A stretch of DNA of 64,000 nucleotides from assembly GCA_018524725.1 (NCBI GenBank), contig JAEUWP010000275.1:1-64000 (forward strand). Direction: 5' to 3'. The notes below the pieces were generated by a model that saw nothing but the letters and a program-made list of their open reading frames with translations, had not been told where the DNA came from and made no database searches. Of the stretch, positions 50,035 through 61,841 are shown in pieces (the stretch's first letter is position 1; every line of letters starts with the position of its first letter). The DNA comes from Podaxis mareebaensis (taxonomy: Eukaryota; Basidiomycota; Agaricomycetes; Agaricales; Agaricaceae). The position numbers and the translations under genes are program-made.

Positions 50035-52237
50035 TCACTCTCCCAAACCAACCAACACCATACCCCCAACGCCCGCTAAAAGGCTAACCACAGCCAACAC
50101 TTTCTTCCCAATCTTTCCGTGGTGATGATGATGATGGTGGTGGTGGTGGTGGTGATGGTGATAATGATTTTCGTCTGGCTCGGGCGCATCCTCATTCTCC
50201 TCGTCTATTTCCTCAGCCATCGTCTCGGCGGCTTCGTGTACATCGTCATTCAATTCGTCATTTATTTCATGGCTATTGCGTGAACGAGATTTTGACTTGG
50301 CTCGAGTGATAGAAGCGCGTTCACCATCCTCCATAGAAGGAAACTCATGCGAGTGTCCATGGCCGTGATGACTGTGTCCCTCGACGTCACCAAACACAAA
50401 GTCTCCGGCAATCATCTCCACTGTGGACGCATATATCAGCATACCAGCAGAGATGGCCGACATGACTCCCTGGATGAGGTACATTCGAGCTGTTCAACGA
50501 AAGACTTCATCAGGACCATCCGCTCATGGTATCGGTTCGCCTAACTCACCAAGCTCGATACCTTCTTTCTTCTTCCCAACCTTGAACGCAACCATCCCCA
50601 ATCCCATCCCAGCAGGTGTCGTAATGGCGAATAAAATAGCCAACACAAATTTCAGCCACCCTTCACCATGTTCCCCTCTTATTACCGTAATCAGATTCTT
50701 GACAAAGCCACGTTCGGAATCGGACTCCGGTTTATACCCACGAGCGCTTAACGACTCCTCGTCACCCATATCAGAGAGAGGAGGTGGAAGTGCAGCTATC
50801 CTAATCCCAAGCGAAAGCCCTTCAAAGAGTTGGTGAAAGATCACAGCCGTGGTCAGAGACGCTAAAGAAATCCAGGAGTCAAACCAAGCAAAATCAAGAA
50901 AAAAATCAGACTCACTGAAATCGGCACCAGTCGTAATCGCCAACGTGAGCCCAATAACAATAGAATGTATCATAATCCCCAATTGCAGGACCAACAATCC
51001 AATAACCTGCCTCCTCCTGCCGACTCTCGGCTTGACTTCCCTCTCCCTCTCCTGTCCGCTCTTACTCCCCATCGTCTCCTCTTCGTCCATCTCAGACAAG
51101 CCCACGACAGGCGAACCGGGAACAGTAGTGCTAACCCGCAAATTTGACCTCGATCTCGAGCGGTCATGCGCAGACGTATCCTTGGACAGGGGCGTATCGA
51201 GAGCGGAAGCAGGGCAAGCACATGCATGCCCAACAACGCATGTACACCCTCGCATCTTGATGATCCGAGGTGAATTTGTCAAAACCTCGATAGGGACGAC
51301 AGCTGCCGCATCTTGCGTAACGATCGCAGGTAAATGAGCGTGGTGTGCATGGCTATGTGCGCGTGGTTGTGAGACGTGAGGAGCCGACTGAGTTCGTGGT
51401 GGACGCAAGAGTGGTGTGTTCTCGTCTGTTCTTGGCATCTGGACAGCATTAATGTCACTTTGTTGCGAAGGACCTCTGGATAAGGCAGGTGCTTGTGAGA
51501 CCGGGATAATAGCTTGTGCAAGGGCCGGAGCCCGCGAGGATTTCAGCGTTGACCGTCTGGAACGTTGGGGAGAAGGAGATAACGAAGAGATCGGCGTAGG
51601 TGGGAGGGAAGGCTCCGCGTGAAGGTGATCGACATAGGACGTAGATAGATCTATAACACGAGGTGAGCGGTTTCTCGTGGCAATGGAACGAACAACACGG
51701 ACATTCAATGAGGAAGATGGTTAGCAGGGATGTAAGGCTGTGGTGCACGTTAGGTCACGATGGAGCAAGGGGACGGTGGAGAGATATACATAATGAGACC
51801 AGTGTATTTTCCGATGTTGTCAAAGTGCTCTTTAACTTGACGCTTTTGCAGAGCTTCGAACGAGTCTTGTAGGAGATGAATAAATGCAGTAGCGAGGATG
51901 ACACCTTGGGGGAAGAAAACGGGAAAGTAAGAGACTCGACAATAAGAGCGGGGAGAGAGGAGCTATTACCTGTGCCAAAATGCTTGCCAATGAAGAAAAC
52001 GATATGAGGGATGCGAAGAAAAGGAATGCTCTTAGATACACCCGGGAAGGACACGGCTATACCAAGGGCGAGGAAAGTTGATAATGGAACCGCGCGGATT
52101 GGACGAGACTGCTTACCGAAGAGCGAAATGGCGAGGACAATGACCATGACCTGGATGCGAGGCTCCATGGGTTGGCCATCGACGATAGCATCCTGGAGGA
52201 CGGTCAGATAGTGAAAGGGGGGAAACGTAACAGGCAT
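50035..52237 (-). CDS. ZIP-family zinc transporter with polyhistidine tract
   Basis: Divalent-metal (zinc) importer of the ZIP/SLC39 family. Exons encode MVIVLAISLFG, PFLRIPHIVFFIGKHFGTG and, after an intron, ILATAFIHLLQDSFEAL-type helix residues. A long cytosolic loop is rich in Ser, Pro and His (HSHAHHAHLPAI) and contains a Cys cluster (RGCTCVVGHACACPAS). Then come the helices with LQLGIMIHSIVIGLTLAI (His of the metal site), TTAVIFHQLFEGLSLGIRIA (HQLFEG), LFAITTPAGMGLGMVAF and QGVMSAISAGMLIYASTVEM. An unusual C-terminal insertion carries HSHHGHGHSH and a run of about 15 His before the final helix. The start is uncertain: I use ATG 52237; an upstream exon is possible. About four introns. Confidence 0.88.
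50119..50168 (-). repeat. Trinucleotide repeat encoding polyhistidine
   Basis: Plus strand reads GATGATGATGATGGTGGTGG and similar units, encoding a His run in the ZIP gene. The mixture of CAC and CAT codons suggests an older, partly stabilised tract. Confidence 0.85.
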
Positions 52238-53332
52238 GGGCAGTTCATGCAGTGCGCTCAGCCACTCTTCAAATTCACCATATCTGGGGACCACACCAGT
52301 CAACACGTGACGCCCTCACCCTGACTCGAGCCCTGCTCAACTAAAGTGGAACCTTACCCTCGATATCCACATGACAGATGACAATATAAACCCAGTCGTA
52401 CCGCTCAGAGCACAAACCCAATGCTAACAAGAAGGACATCGCTCCACTCCTTTCAGGTAGGCAACTGAAGATATTGTCGACCCGATAACAAAGGTGCACA
52501 ACTGTACAGACACAAAGTAAATTTCAATTACGTACCGATCCCACTCGACGTCATGACAGCCTCAACGTGCGGTGGACCGAATTTGCCGGCAAGGTATAAT
52601 GAATGTTGGAAAATACTCCTGGGGAATCCAATGGAGTAAGGAGTGGGACCTCCCCAGTCTCCGGCAGGGTGTCCCAAAGATAGGCATAACGTGCCAGGCA
52701 TTCAACGGAGATTCGCTTCAATCGTTCACTGTTTATCCTCTCGCGGTCACCGTAATCATTGATCTCGACACCAGAAAATCTCGACCACGGGACTCGCTGT
52801 ACGGTTGTCTGATGGTGCTGCGATTATTAGAATGATCTGGCCATTACTATGTTTGACCCTTCCACCCCACAGAACGCCAGATACTAAAAGTGCTTCCAAC
52901 AGACTCAACGAGACTTCCATCATCTCCGACAAAACGCCTCATCGTTGTAGTTCCCACCACTAGGCCTTCTCTCCCTCAATCATTCGATCAGGTTCTGATA
53001 CTTGTCACCCCGTCTGCCTGGTCCAATGTTTGTATGGTGGGTATCACCGTCGACCCACGATATGTCACCACTGCTGGCACCGACCATCAATCAATCACGA
53101 TACCGACAACAAAACATCTCCTAAGTCGGCTCGAACCTCCACATTCATGGGGCTCGAGTATACAGCCGAAGGAAGAAACACAGACATTGGACACACGCCA
53201 GAAGTCTTTTATCGCATCATGAGAGAGACATGTGTATATTAAGCGAGCGTCGAGGCCCTTAAGATGGTGGTTAGAAGCGGCAATAGAGGTCAGACGCACC
53301 CCAGTTCACAGCAGACTTGGAGTCTTTCCAAA
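52238..53332. other. 1.1-kb intergenic, nothing recognised
   Basis: It contains the ZIP promoter on its left and the DUF6533 copy c promoter on its right. Several short frames (52572-52835, 52890-53222) have no recognisable domain. Confidence 0.5.
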
Positions 53333-54937
53333 ATGCCCGGCCTTGCAGACTTGAAGGACGCAATTATATTAGGTCTGAAGACCAAGCAGCTTACTTCGGT
53401 AAGTGGATTTGCACTTAGATCCGTAGGACCCACAACACTAATCAAGGATTTCAGTACATGAACCGTGAGAGCCAATCCGTAGGGGGTATCAAATAATTAC
53501 TGACTGTAAAACGAAGTCGCCAGCCTTACCGTACTGGTAGGCCTTCCGATATCTCACAATAGCAGCCCTTTATTGCTGATGCGCAATACAAGTCCTATGA
53601 CTGGATCCTGACCTTCTTTCTCGAATTTTTTCTGGTGTGGAAAGCGAAATGGAGTCTTATCACAGTCCTCTATTTGATTACCAGATATATGGCATTCGTG
53701 GACGTTACTATCCTGGTCTACCGTCAGTGAAGTTTTTCCGACCCTTCTGCAACAATGGGACTGACGCTCCGCGTCATCCAACAGAACAACTCGTCTTCAA
53801 CCTCACAGTGAAGCAATGCCTAGACGCGAATGCAACATTTGGCTGTAAGTGTTCCTACGAACAACCATTATGTCCCTTCCTTCTAAGACTTTTACAGGGA
53901 TGTTCACAATTGGCCTATCCATCGGTGAACGCAAGTCTTGCCTTCTCTCTACCTTTGGTCCGATATCTCACTGATACTCCAGTGCTTCTAAGTTTGCGAA
54001 CATGGGCTGTATGGGGTAGAGATCTCAAAGTTGGCATCGGCCTCCTCATCCTCTACATGGCTATCATGATACCCAACGCCGTCAACATGGCGTTCTTCCT
54101 CAAGTCCGTAACATGTGAGTCTAGAGCTTCTCTAAAAATTATTTGGCACGGTTTCTAACTCTGCCCAGTCATTCCATCCATGCCCCAAATCCCCGGGTGT
54201 ATAGTCACAGGCTCCAGCAACCGGCTATATATTAACTGGATACTCCTCATGGCAATTGACATTGGTGTGTAAAATAGGCCGCTTCACATCAAATTGTTGA
54301 CAGCAAGTCTGTGCTCTAGGTGTGTGTGCCTTCATGTTTGTACGCGGGTACAGGTCATGTTCGCCTTCGACTATTCCACTGCCAAGACATATTTTCACCT
54401 CCGTTTCTAGATGTCTCTGGAGGCAATTCACAGCTCGTCAAAGTGGTCTATAGAGATGGTGAGCCTCCAAGCTCTCTGGGTACACGGATCTGACGGAACG
54501 GGCATCAGGGGTATTATACTACATCTACCTTGTTGGTAAGTGTAGCTATTTCGAATCGGTCATCGCACGGAACTCAAAACGTTGAAGTCCTATCCATGGT
54601 CAACCTCATTGTGATTTTACGATTACCAGTCAGTCCATCCCGTAAAATTCATAAGGACATATCGCAGAACTGAGAACCGACAGAGACAATACTTAGCTCT
54701 GCTCTCTTCGTATGTCAATGTTCTTTTGACGGCTCGGAATGGATACTAATCCCTGCCAGTCCAATGCGTTCAATACACTCGATCCTAACCTGTCGGGTCA
54801 TACTGCACACACGCGAACAAGCAAGAGTCGGTACCATTGTCCTAGGCTCAGACGGAAACTCGCCAGGTGCTGGTGATTTCATGAGGTCGTCTACTGGAAT
54901 CGTGGAAACGCTGCAGTTTGCAGATCAGCCGGAATGA
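53333..54937 (+). CDS. DUF6533 seven-helix membrane protein, copy c
   Basis: Third paralogue, more distant from a and b. The start exon reads MPGLADLKDAIILGLKTKQL; then VASLTVLVG, YDWILTFFLEFFLVWKAKWS, LYLITRYMAFVDVTILVY, LVFNLTVKQCLDANATFGCK, LLSLRTWAVWGRDLKVGIGL, AVNMAFFLKSVT, PGCIVTGSSNRLYINWILLM, GGNSQLVKVVYRDG, LSMVNLIVILRLP, MRSIHSILTCRVILHTREQA and a C-terminus ending VETLQFADQPE, stop TGA 54935-54937. The frame joins across about ten introns with no visible lesion. Its 3' half (from 54109) is duplicated at 61307. Probable plasma- or endomembrane protein of unknown role. Confidence 0.78.
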
Positions 54938-55241
54938 CACCTTTTGAGGTCATACGGGCTGCCAATTAGCCGTCTATGCAAGCTACCTACTCAAGCCTTG
55001 TGAATAGTAGATTGATGTCACTAAAACCTCCAATAAAAAAGAAATAGGTAGTGGATATGCAAGTAATATGCATATACTGGAAGAAGTTTATTATGGACCC
55101 AATATCTACCCACCAACCGCACGGTGCCATGTCTACGACGGACTTATTCTCATGTCCAGAACTCTTTCAAGTCCTGCCCCCAAAAACCTGAATTGCAATA
55201 AAAAGCCTTGTAGGCTGTGCCGGCTGATTGACAGATACAGA
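54109..55241 (+). repeat. Segmental duplication, copy 1
   Basis: Near-identical to 61307-62801 in the same orientation. It covers the 3' exons of DUF6533 copy c, its stop, and about 300 bp of 3' flank. It stops where the MCU relic begins. Confidence 0.9.
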
Positions 55242-56360
55242 GGTACGCGGTTTCAACAAACGGTGCTTAGTAGAACTTCATTCACGAGTCTGAACAGGAA
55301 ACCGACGTCGTCGCGCCTATTCGAACTCATCCTCCCACTCGGGCACCTCTCACATTCCATCAAGTTCGAGCAACGTCATGAGTCCGAAACGTCGGTGTCG
55401 GCACCAACACGACCACCCACGGTGTTCCCCCTCCACCCATCTCAATCACTGTCCCATGTTGCAAGGTTGATACTGTTGGGACCCCGATGTATCGTTTCGC
55501 CGGCGGGGAGGGCGTTTGAGTGGTCTGATTCGACAGATGCAGGGGATTTCGTGAGGGACGCAGCAAAGGGCGCCGAGTTCCAAATAGTCCTAGCGTATAA
55601 ACGCGAGCCCGGACTGGACGGCCATAATTTCGTGCAAATGAAGCCAACAAATGTACAGAACAGGAAGCGGAGGTGAGAGAGAAGTAATAAGAGTGAAAGT
55701 GCCGACGTTTGCAGACCGGACAAGGTATTTGAGGAGAAGGTGGGACGTCGTGGAGAAGCGGTTGGCGGGTATGGAGGTAATTAAGAGGGAGTGTGATGAA
55801 GAAGCGTAGAGGGGTGCAAGAAGGTTGGCCATTGGCGGAGTGGGGATACTGGTCGTTTGTTGGGGGTGCAGTTGCCAGATTAACTTTTTGGGGCTTTGGA
55901 TGGTGAGTCCTCGGTGTCGAATTGGGGTCAGGAATTTGGTTTCAACGAATTTCTGCTTGGAATATCGTGGAACCTATAACATATTTGTCGGGACTTACTA
56001 TGGTCATACTTGGATACTGTGGTACGCGGTTTTATTGACCCCATGGGATAGAAAGACCTAAGCCAAGACAGGTTCTTGTACCAAGGGAGGGAAGTTTCAT
56101 ATTCCTCTGTGCTCCATCGCTCGGTCTCAAGTTGTCGGGAGGCTCTATACCATGCGCGAGGGTTTAATCTGGAGTTGTGGGTGGAGTTGGTAGGGGAACG
56201 AAGGGCTTTGTACAAAGGAATTGGGCACATCGCGGAGGACTATGACGAGCAGGGGGCGTGCTTCAGGGAAGATGACGACGACGGAGACGATGGCGGTGGC
56301 ATGGTCGAGCAAGTCCGGTTAAAGCAGGGAATGGAGGATAAAATATCGAATGTTACGTAA
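55242..56360 (+). pseudogene. Mitochondrial calcium uniporter (MCU) relic
   Basis: Sequence of an MCU channel subunit of the inner mitochondrial membrane, with its 5' end missing. Recognisable in order: SSRLFELILPLG, TVFPLHPSQSLSHVARLI, AFEWSDSTDAGDFVRDAAKG (N-terminal domain), VKVPTFADRTRYLRRRWDVV, the coiled coil, RGARRLAIGGVGILVVCW (TM1), ARLTFWGFGW, the pore region and ITYLSGLTMVILGY (TM2), then REVSYSSVLHRSVS and YKGIGHIAEDYDEQG. Lesions: in-frame TAG at 55807-55809 (where the family has Gln/His), a fifth G at 55862-55866 shifting frame, the 3' splice site before the pore reading TG, the pore Asp of W-D-x-x-E-P reading Asn (55961-55963), and a duplicated TG at 56028-56031. No start codon or presequence remains. 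An assembly error cannot explain all five. Confidence 0.82.
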
Positions 56361-57540
56361 TAACCATCGTATATTGTCTTATTCGAAACTTCTGCAGGCC
56401 TTGTTAGGAGTATCATAACGGTTGGTATGTGGAAGCAATTTTGCGAAAGGAATGAACCGCCACGAATGTCAGAGTCGTCGAGACCCCCCATGGCCTGCTC
56501 ATCACTAGCAAGATGGTCATCATCACGGGTGTGTAATCCTACGAGCACAAGGAGGACCTGCCATTGTTTGCCAGTTCTGTGATTCAAGCCACCTGAACAC
56601 ACGGTCGCCCGACATCTTTGTACCCGCAGCTACGTCGGCACGACATGGTGGTATCAGAAAATGAGTGGGTTATATATTGACAGTCAACTCAGATGCAAGC
56701 TCTCCTCAGGTATGTGGAAACTGTCCCATTAAACCTTCATCTCGATTCTAAATGTAGACGATGACAGTGGGAACAGCCTTACTGTATTTCTGATGCACGC
56801 GCTGCAACTTGGACGGAATGTTCCCTTGGCGTGGATGCCGTGAGGCAAATCGAAGCACTTTGTTTGGCACAATGCACTGCACCTTTGACGCCCTAGCTTT
56901 GTCTTTCGCCCGTTCCTCTACGTCCGTCTCAGCGAGAACTGTCGCCGTGAAAAGGAAACCACTCAGTCCTCCTTCGTCCCCACAAGGCCTTATATCACGC
57001 TCCAAACCACACAAGGAGGAATCAATGCCTGAGGGCCCAAATCAGAACGCACCCCAGGAACTACCTATCCTACAGGCGAGTGGCCGCCAAGCCGCCACCG
57101 AAGGTAGGCTCGAGTGTTCGCCAATCAGCCTTGGAGTATGACTTATAGTCGGACACTTAGTACCCAACGCCGAGTCCCGATCTCGACGGACGCACGAGCT
57201 TACAGGTACGCTAGCTCTGCATATCTTGCGCCCCGGTTATGTAAAAACGCTGAACTCATTCTTCCTGGAGGACATAATCAAGCAACACTCAAGAGTGCCC
57301 ACCCTGCGACAAATCAACCGATAATAGTCGAAATTCAAGACTTACGCATCAATAATAGATCTCAGGACCCACCTATCCTACAAACAGAAGGCGGCCAAGT
57401 CTCGACCCAAGGTGGGCTTAAGCGCACATCACCTGGCCTTTGAGCATTACTTACAATCTGTTGCCTAGTGTCCAACACTGAATCTCAATTCCAATGGACA
57501 AATGAGCCCACAAGTGCGCTATCTTTCCATACTTTATACC
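56361..57540. other. Region upstream of the NLR, possible 5' exons
   Basis: A plus-strand frame from ATG 56819 (MFPWRGCREANRSTLFGTMH) runs Ser/Pro-rich to about 57110, ending in LPILQASGRQAATEG. It may be the first exon of the NLR gene, because PPILQTEGGQVSTQGG recurs at 57370. I could not join the exons with confidence. The tandem duplication 57055-57660 begins here. Confidence 0.35.
57055..57362 (+). repeat. Tandem duplication, unit 1
   Basis: Matches 57363-57660 with a period of 307-309 bp. Shared landmarks are CTATCCTACA, CCAACxCxGAxTC and TTCCTGxAGGAC. It spans an exon-intron-exon module of the NLR 5' region (KNAELILPGGHNQ versus RNVEFAFPEGRDL). Confidence 0.7.
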
Positions 57541-57660
57541 ATGGTCAGAAATGTTGAATTCGCTTTTCCTGAAGGACGCGATCTAAGAATGTTCGAAAAT
57601 GCACACGACTTTGTGATCAAGCAACTGACAATCGTCGAAGGTCAACACATCATGCCAAAA
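57363..57660 (+). repeat. Tandem duplication, unit 2
   Basis: Second unit of the pair. It encodes the N-terminal motif MFENAHDFVIKQLTIVEG that precedes the NACHT domain. Confidence 0.7.
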
Positions 57661-60600
57661 GTAAGTAGTTTCGCGCTTGAGGAAGCACTTTTAGCCTCAC
57701 ATATTCCATTGACAGACTGGTAGGCCGCTCCTTGAGAATGACAACTTGGTATTCTCATATCATTACAGATCTGACGGACAAACTCCGTTCCGAGGGCGCT
57801 TCGTATAAAACCCGGCATTCCGCCTATGGCGATCCCACAGGATGCATGCCCGGTACACGCGTCAACGTCCTCAAAGAGTTGGAAGCCCAGGCTTCTGACG
57901 ATCAAGGTGTTAAGGTACATTGGCTTGCAGGAATGGCAGGCATCGGGAAGTCGACGATCGCGCAGTCGCTGTGCGAGCGCTTGAACCAACGGCAGATGCT
58001 TGGGGCGAGTTTCTTCTGCTCTCGAGCGTCAGAGAAAACCAAGGACGCGCGCCGCATCATCCCGGGTGTTGCATACGGCCTTGCCAAGGGTTCACCGACT
58101 TTCCATGCGGAGCTCGCGAAAGTCTTGGAGAGGGACCCGGATTTGGTGGAGTCGAACGACATGGAAGAGCAGTTCGAAAAGCTCATTGTTGAACCGTTGC
58201 GGACCACCGTCGATGGCCGGGTCGGGATTTACAAGATTGTCGTCATTGATGCTCTCGACGAATGCAGAAACCCCAACCACGTCAAGCGCCTCATCCGGGT
58301 CATTCTCAGTTCCCCTTCGGATCTTCCCCTCAAGTTCTTCCTCGTCAGCAGAGCCGATGATTTCATCACTACCGCCTTCAATTCCTCGAAGGGTTCCCAC
58401 AATACTATCTTGCTTCACGAGGTCGAGAAAAGCGTAGTGGAGAGTGACATCCGGATGTACGTGAAGGCATCGCTGGCCGAGATCAAGAGGGACTATGATC
58501 TGGACAAGGAGGATGGGTGGCCACCCGAGAGCGAATTGTCTCAAATTGTCAAGGACTCTGGGAAACTTTTCGTCTATGCAGCTACGGCAGCGCGTTACAT
58601 TCGAGATGGTGAGCGCCGTTACAAACAGCGGCTCACTTCCTTGGCAAACCACACATGGAGCCGGCGACAAACGTCGGCGATAGATGGGCTGTATGGAGAT
58701 ATTGTTCAACAAGCTTGTGATGGCCAGGAAGACTGGGAATTGCCCCTCATGAGGACGCTTGTCTCGTTCGTCATATTCCTTCAACATCCGTTATCAATTG
58801 ACGCCCTTTCCATGTTGTCGGGGATATCAGATCCCGTTGCGTATTTATCGCCACTCAACTCCGTCATTCACATCCCCCCCGGAAAAAATGCTCGAGTCTC
58901 CCCGTTTCACGCATCCTTCCCGGAGTTCCTCGTAGACCCTGACCGCTGCTCACCAAAGCGTTTCTCCCCATTCGCCCCTCTTGTCTCTGCCGATGGTCAC
59001 ACAGAACTTGCAATCAAATGCCTCGAGCTCATGAACGGGTGGCTCAAGTACAACATTTGTGGGGTTCCAGAAGAATTGACCGTCTCCCATATGGACAGGA
59101 CGAACCCACCCGAGGATACCAGCAAAATCCCTGAAGCACTCAAATACGCATGCGTTTACTGGGCCACCCATTTAAATGAGGTCCGGGACTCAAGCAAGCC
59201 AGCGGTTACTGACGCTTTACGCAAGTTCCTGAAAACTCACCTCTTGCATTGGATGGAGTGTCTGAGTATTGTTGGTGAGCTGAGGACAGGGATTAAATCG
59301 CTTCTCAGTGCAAGCGCCGCTCTCTCGGTAAGTCTTAATTATGAGAAAGCAAAGTCCATGTGCTGATGTGATGGCAGCGCATCCAAGCTACAGATTGTGA
59401 GGATCTGCGACCGCTCGTTGATGATGCCTGTCAATTTCTGCGGATGAATTTCAAGGGCATCCAACAGCATTGTTTCGAGGTTTACCAGTCGGCGTTCACA
59501 TGGATTCCCAAGAAGTCTTTAATGCGTCAAGTTTATGGTGCAGAGGTGAAGGGGCCACGAAGTGTCGCAATGGGCCTACCTGACTCCTGGGGACCGATGG
59601 AACATTGCTTGGGTGGGGTTTCGCGGATCAGTTCTGTTGCTTTCTCGCCCGACGGCATGCGAGTTGCCTCGGGATCGGAGGATGGGATGGTGAGGATTTG
59701 GAATGTGGGGACGGGCGAGGAGGAAGCCCGGTTAAAGGGCCACATGGGTTGGGTGTTGTCTGTCGCTTTCTCGCCCGACAGCATGCGAGTTGCCTCAGGA
59801 TCGTTGGATCGGACGGTGAGGATCTGGAATGTGGAAACGGGCGAGGAGGAAGCCCAGTTGAAGGGCCACACGGAGGTGTGGTCTGTCGCTTTCTCGCCCG
59901 ACAGCATGCGAATTGCCTCGGGATCGTCCTATGGAACGGTGAGGATCTGGAATGTGGAGACGGGTGAGGAGGAAGCCCGGTTAGAGGGCCACACGCGTTC
60001 GGTGAGGTCTGTCGCTTTCTCGCCCGACGGTATGCGAATTGCCTCGGGATCGGAGGATCGGACGGTGAGGATCTGGAATGTGAGGACGGGCGGGGAGGAA
60101 GCCCGGTTGGAGGGCCACACGGGTCGGGTGTGGTCTGTCGCTTTCTCGCCCGACGGCATGCGAATTGCCTCGGGATCGGAGGATTGGACGGTGAGGATCT
60201 GGAATGTAGGGACAGGCAAAGAGGAAGTCCGGTTAAAGGGCCACACGAATTGGGTGAGGTCTGTTGCTTTCTCGCCCGATAGCATGCGAGTTGCCTCGGG
60301 ATCGGAGGATCAGATGGTGAGGATCTGGAATGTGGGGACGGGCAAGGAGGAAGCCCGGTTAAAGGGCCACACGGAGTCGGTGAGGTCTGTTGCTTTCTCG
60401 CCTGACGGTATGCGAGTTGCCTCGGGATCGTTGGATCAGACGGTGAGGATCTGGAATGTGGGGATGGGTGAGGAAGCCCGGTTGAAGGGCCACACGCATT
60501 CGGTGAGGTCTGTTGCTTTCTCGCCCGATGGTATGCGAGTCGCCTCGGGATCGGAGGATCGGACGGTGAGGATCTGGAATGTGAGGACGGGCGAGGAGGA

Positions 60601-61054
60601 AGCCCGGTTAGAGGGCCATGCGGATTGGGTGAGGTCTGTTGCTTTCTCGCCCGACGGCATGCGAGTTGCCTCAGCATCAAGGGATCGGACGGTGAGGATC
60701 TGGAATGTGGGGACAGGCGAGGAAGAAGCCCGATTGGAGGGCCACATGGGTTGGCTGTCTGTCGCTTTCTTGCCCGATGGCACGCGAGTTGCCTTGGGGT
60801 CATGGGATGGGACAGTGAGGATCTGGAATGCGAGGACTGGCGAGGAGGAAGCCAAGTCGGCTGATGATTCGCACAACGTTGAATTCAAGTCGTGTCCCTC
60901 TTCGCTTTCCTTATCTGATGATAGTAATTGGGTGGTGGGTGCACATCATCATTGCTGGGTCCCCCTTCGTTATCGAACCAGGGGGCTCCGTGCGTTTTTT
61001 GTTGGATCGCTATATCTGAGTATCGTGATTTTCGTAGTTGGGGATTCAAGGTGA
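57541..61054 (+). CDS. NACHT-WD40 NLR-like STAND protein
   Basis: Fungal NOD-like receptor, a class linked to heterokaryon incompatibility and innate-type immunity. The N-terminal exon has MFENAHDFVIKQLTIVEG, an Agaricomycete NLR leader. The large exon (57732-59330) carries the NACHT domain: CMPGTRVNVLKELEAQ, Walker A GMAGIGKST, SRASEKTKDARRIIPG, Walker B IVVIDALDEC, then FFLVSRADDFI, HPLSIDALSML and FHASFPEFLVD. An intron (GTAAGT to GGCAG, about 59329-59379) leads to a linker (VYQSAFTWIPKKSL) and ten WD40 repeats of 41-42 residues, nearly identical (SVAFSPDGMRVASGSEDRTV RIWNV type). The C-terminus reads NWVVGAHHHCWVPLRYR. ATG 57541 is my working start; the true 5' end may be upstream. The last residues to 61054 may include an unresolved intron. 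Confidence 0.88.
59629..60860 (+). repeat. Ten near-identical WD40-encoding repeats
   Basis: Period about 126 bp (42 codons), each with GTCGCTTTCTCGCCCGA, GTTGCCTCGGGATCG and GTGAGGATCTGGAATGT. Units 2, 7 and 10 are one codon shorter. Variation concentrates at a few positions (for example the residues after GSEDx and GHTxx), mostly single-base changes. Confidence 0.95.
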
Positions 61055-61841
61055 GGACATTTATGCCAGCACCATCAATGAAGTCAACAAGACCCAGACG
61101 CGAGGAGGAAGTTCGGCAACTTGCAAAGTAGGAAGAAAATTGCGGGGCTTACTGGGGAGATCAGTTAATGAGGAACATGTATATTATGTAGCCCAGTGTC
61201 TCAGGCAAATGTGATGGTCTCAGGTCACTGAAGTACAATGCGAGTTGTTTTGTTAGATTCAGCTTTAACACATGAGAGTACATACACATACCTGAAGCAC
61301 AATGCATAACATGCGAGTCTAAAAATTCTCTAAAAATTATTTGGCAGGGTTTCTAACTCTACCCAGTCATTCCCTCCATGCCCCAAATCCCCAGGTGTAT
61401 AGTCACAGGCTCCAGCGACCCGCTATATATTAACTGGATACTCCTCATGGCAATTGACATTGGTGTGTAAAACAGGCCACTTCGCATCAAATTGTTGACA
61501 GCAAGTCTGTGCTCTAGGTGTGTGTGCCTTCATGTTCATACGTGGGTACAGGTCATGTTCGCCTTCGACTATTCCACTGCCAAGACATATTCTCACCTCT
61601 GTTTCTAGACGTCTCCAGAGATGGTGAGCCTCCAAACTCTCTGGGTACACGGATCTGACGGAACGGGCATCAGGAGTATTATACTACATCTACCTTGTTG
61701 GTAAGTATAGCTATTTCAAATCGGTCATCACACGGCACTCAAAACGTTGAAGTCCTATCCATGGTCAACCTTGTTGTAATTCTACGATTATCAGTCAGTC
61801 CATTCTGTAAAACTCATAAGGACATATTGTAGAACTGAAAA

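Noticed and set aside
56748..57014. Minus-strand 88-codon frame upstream of the NLR
   Set aside because: No recognisable family. The plus strand frame here has repeated motifs shared with the NLR leader, though I could not join it firmly either.
57902..58787. Long minus-strand frames opposite the NACHT exon
   Set aside because: The plus strand encodes a complete NACHT domain with Walker motifs. The opposite frames show no domain.
59628..60803. 391-codon minus-strand open frame across the WD40 repeats
   Set aside because: It is a shadow of the repeat array: composition is Pro/Ser/Arg periodic and mirrors the 126-bp unit on the coding strand.
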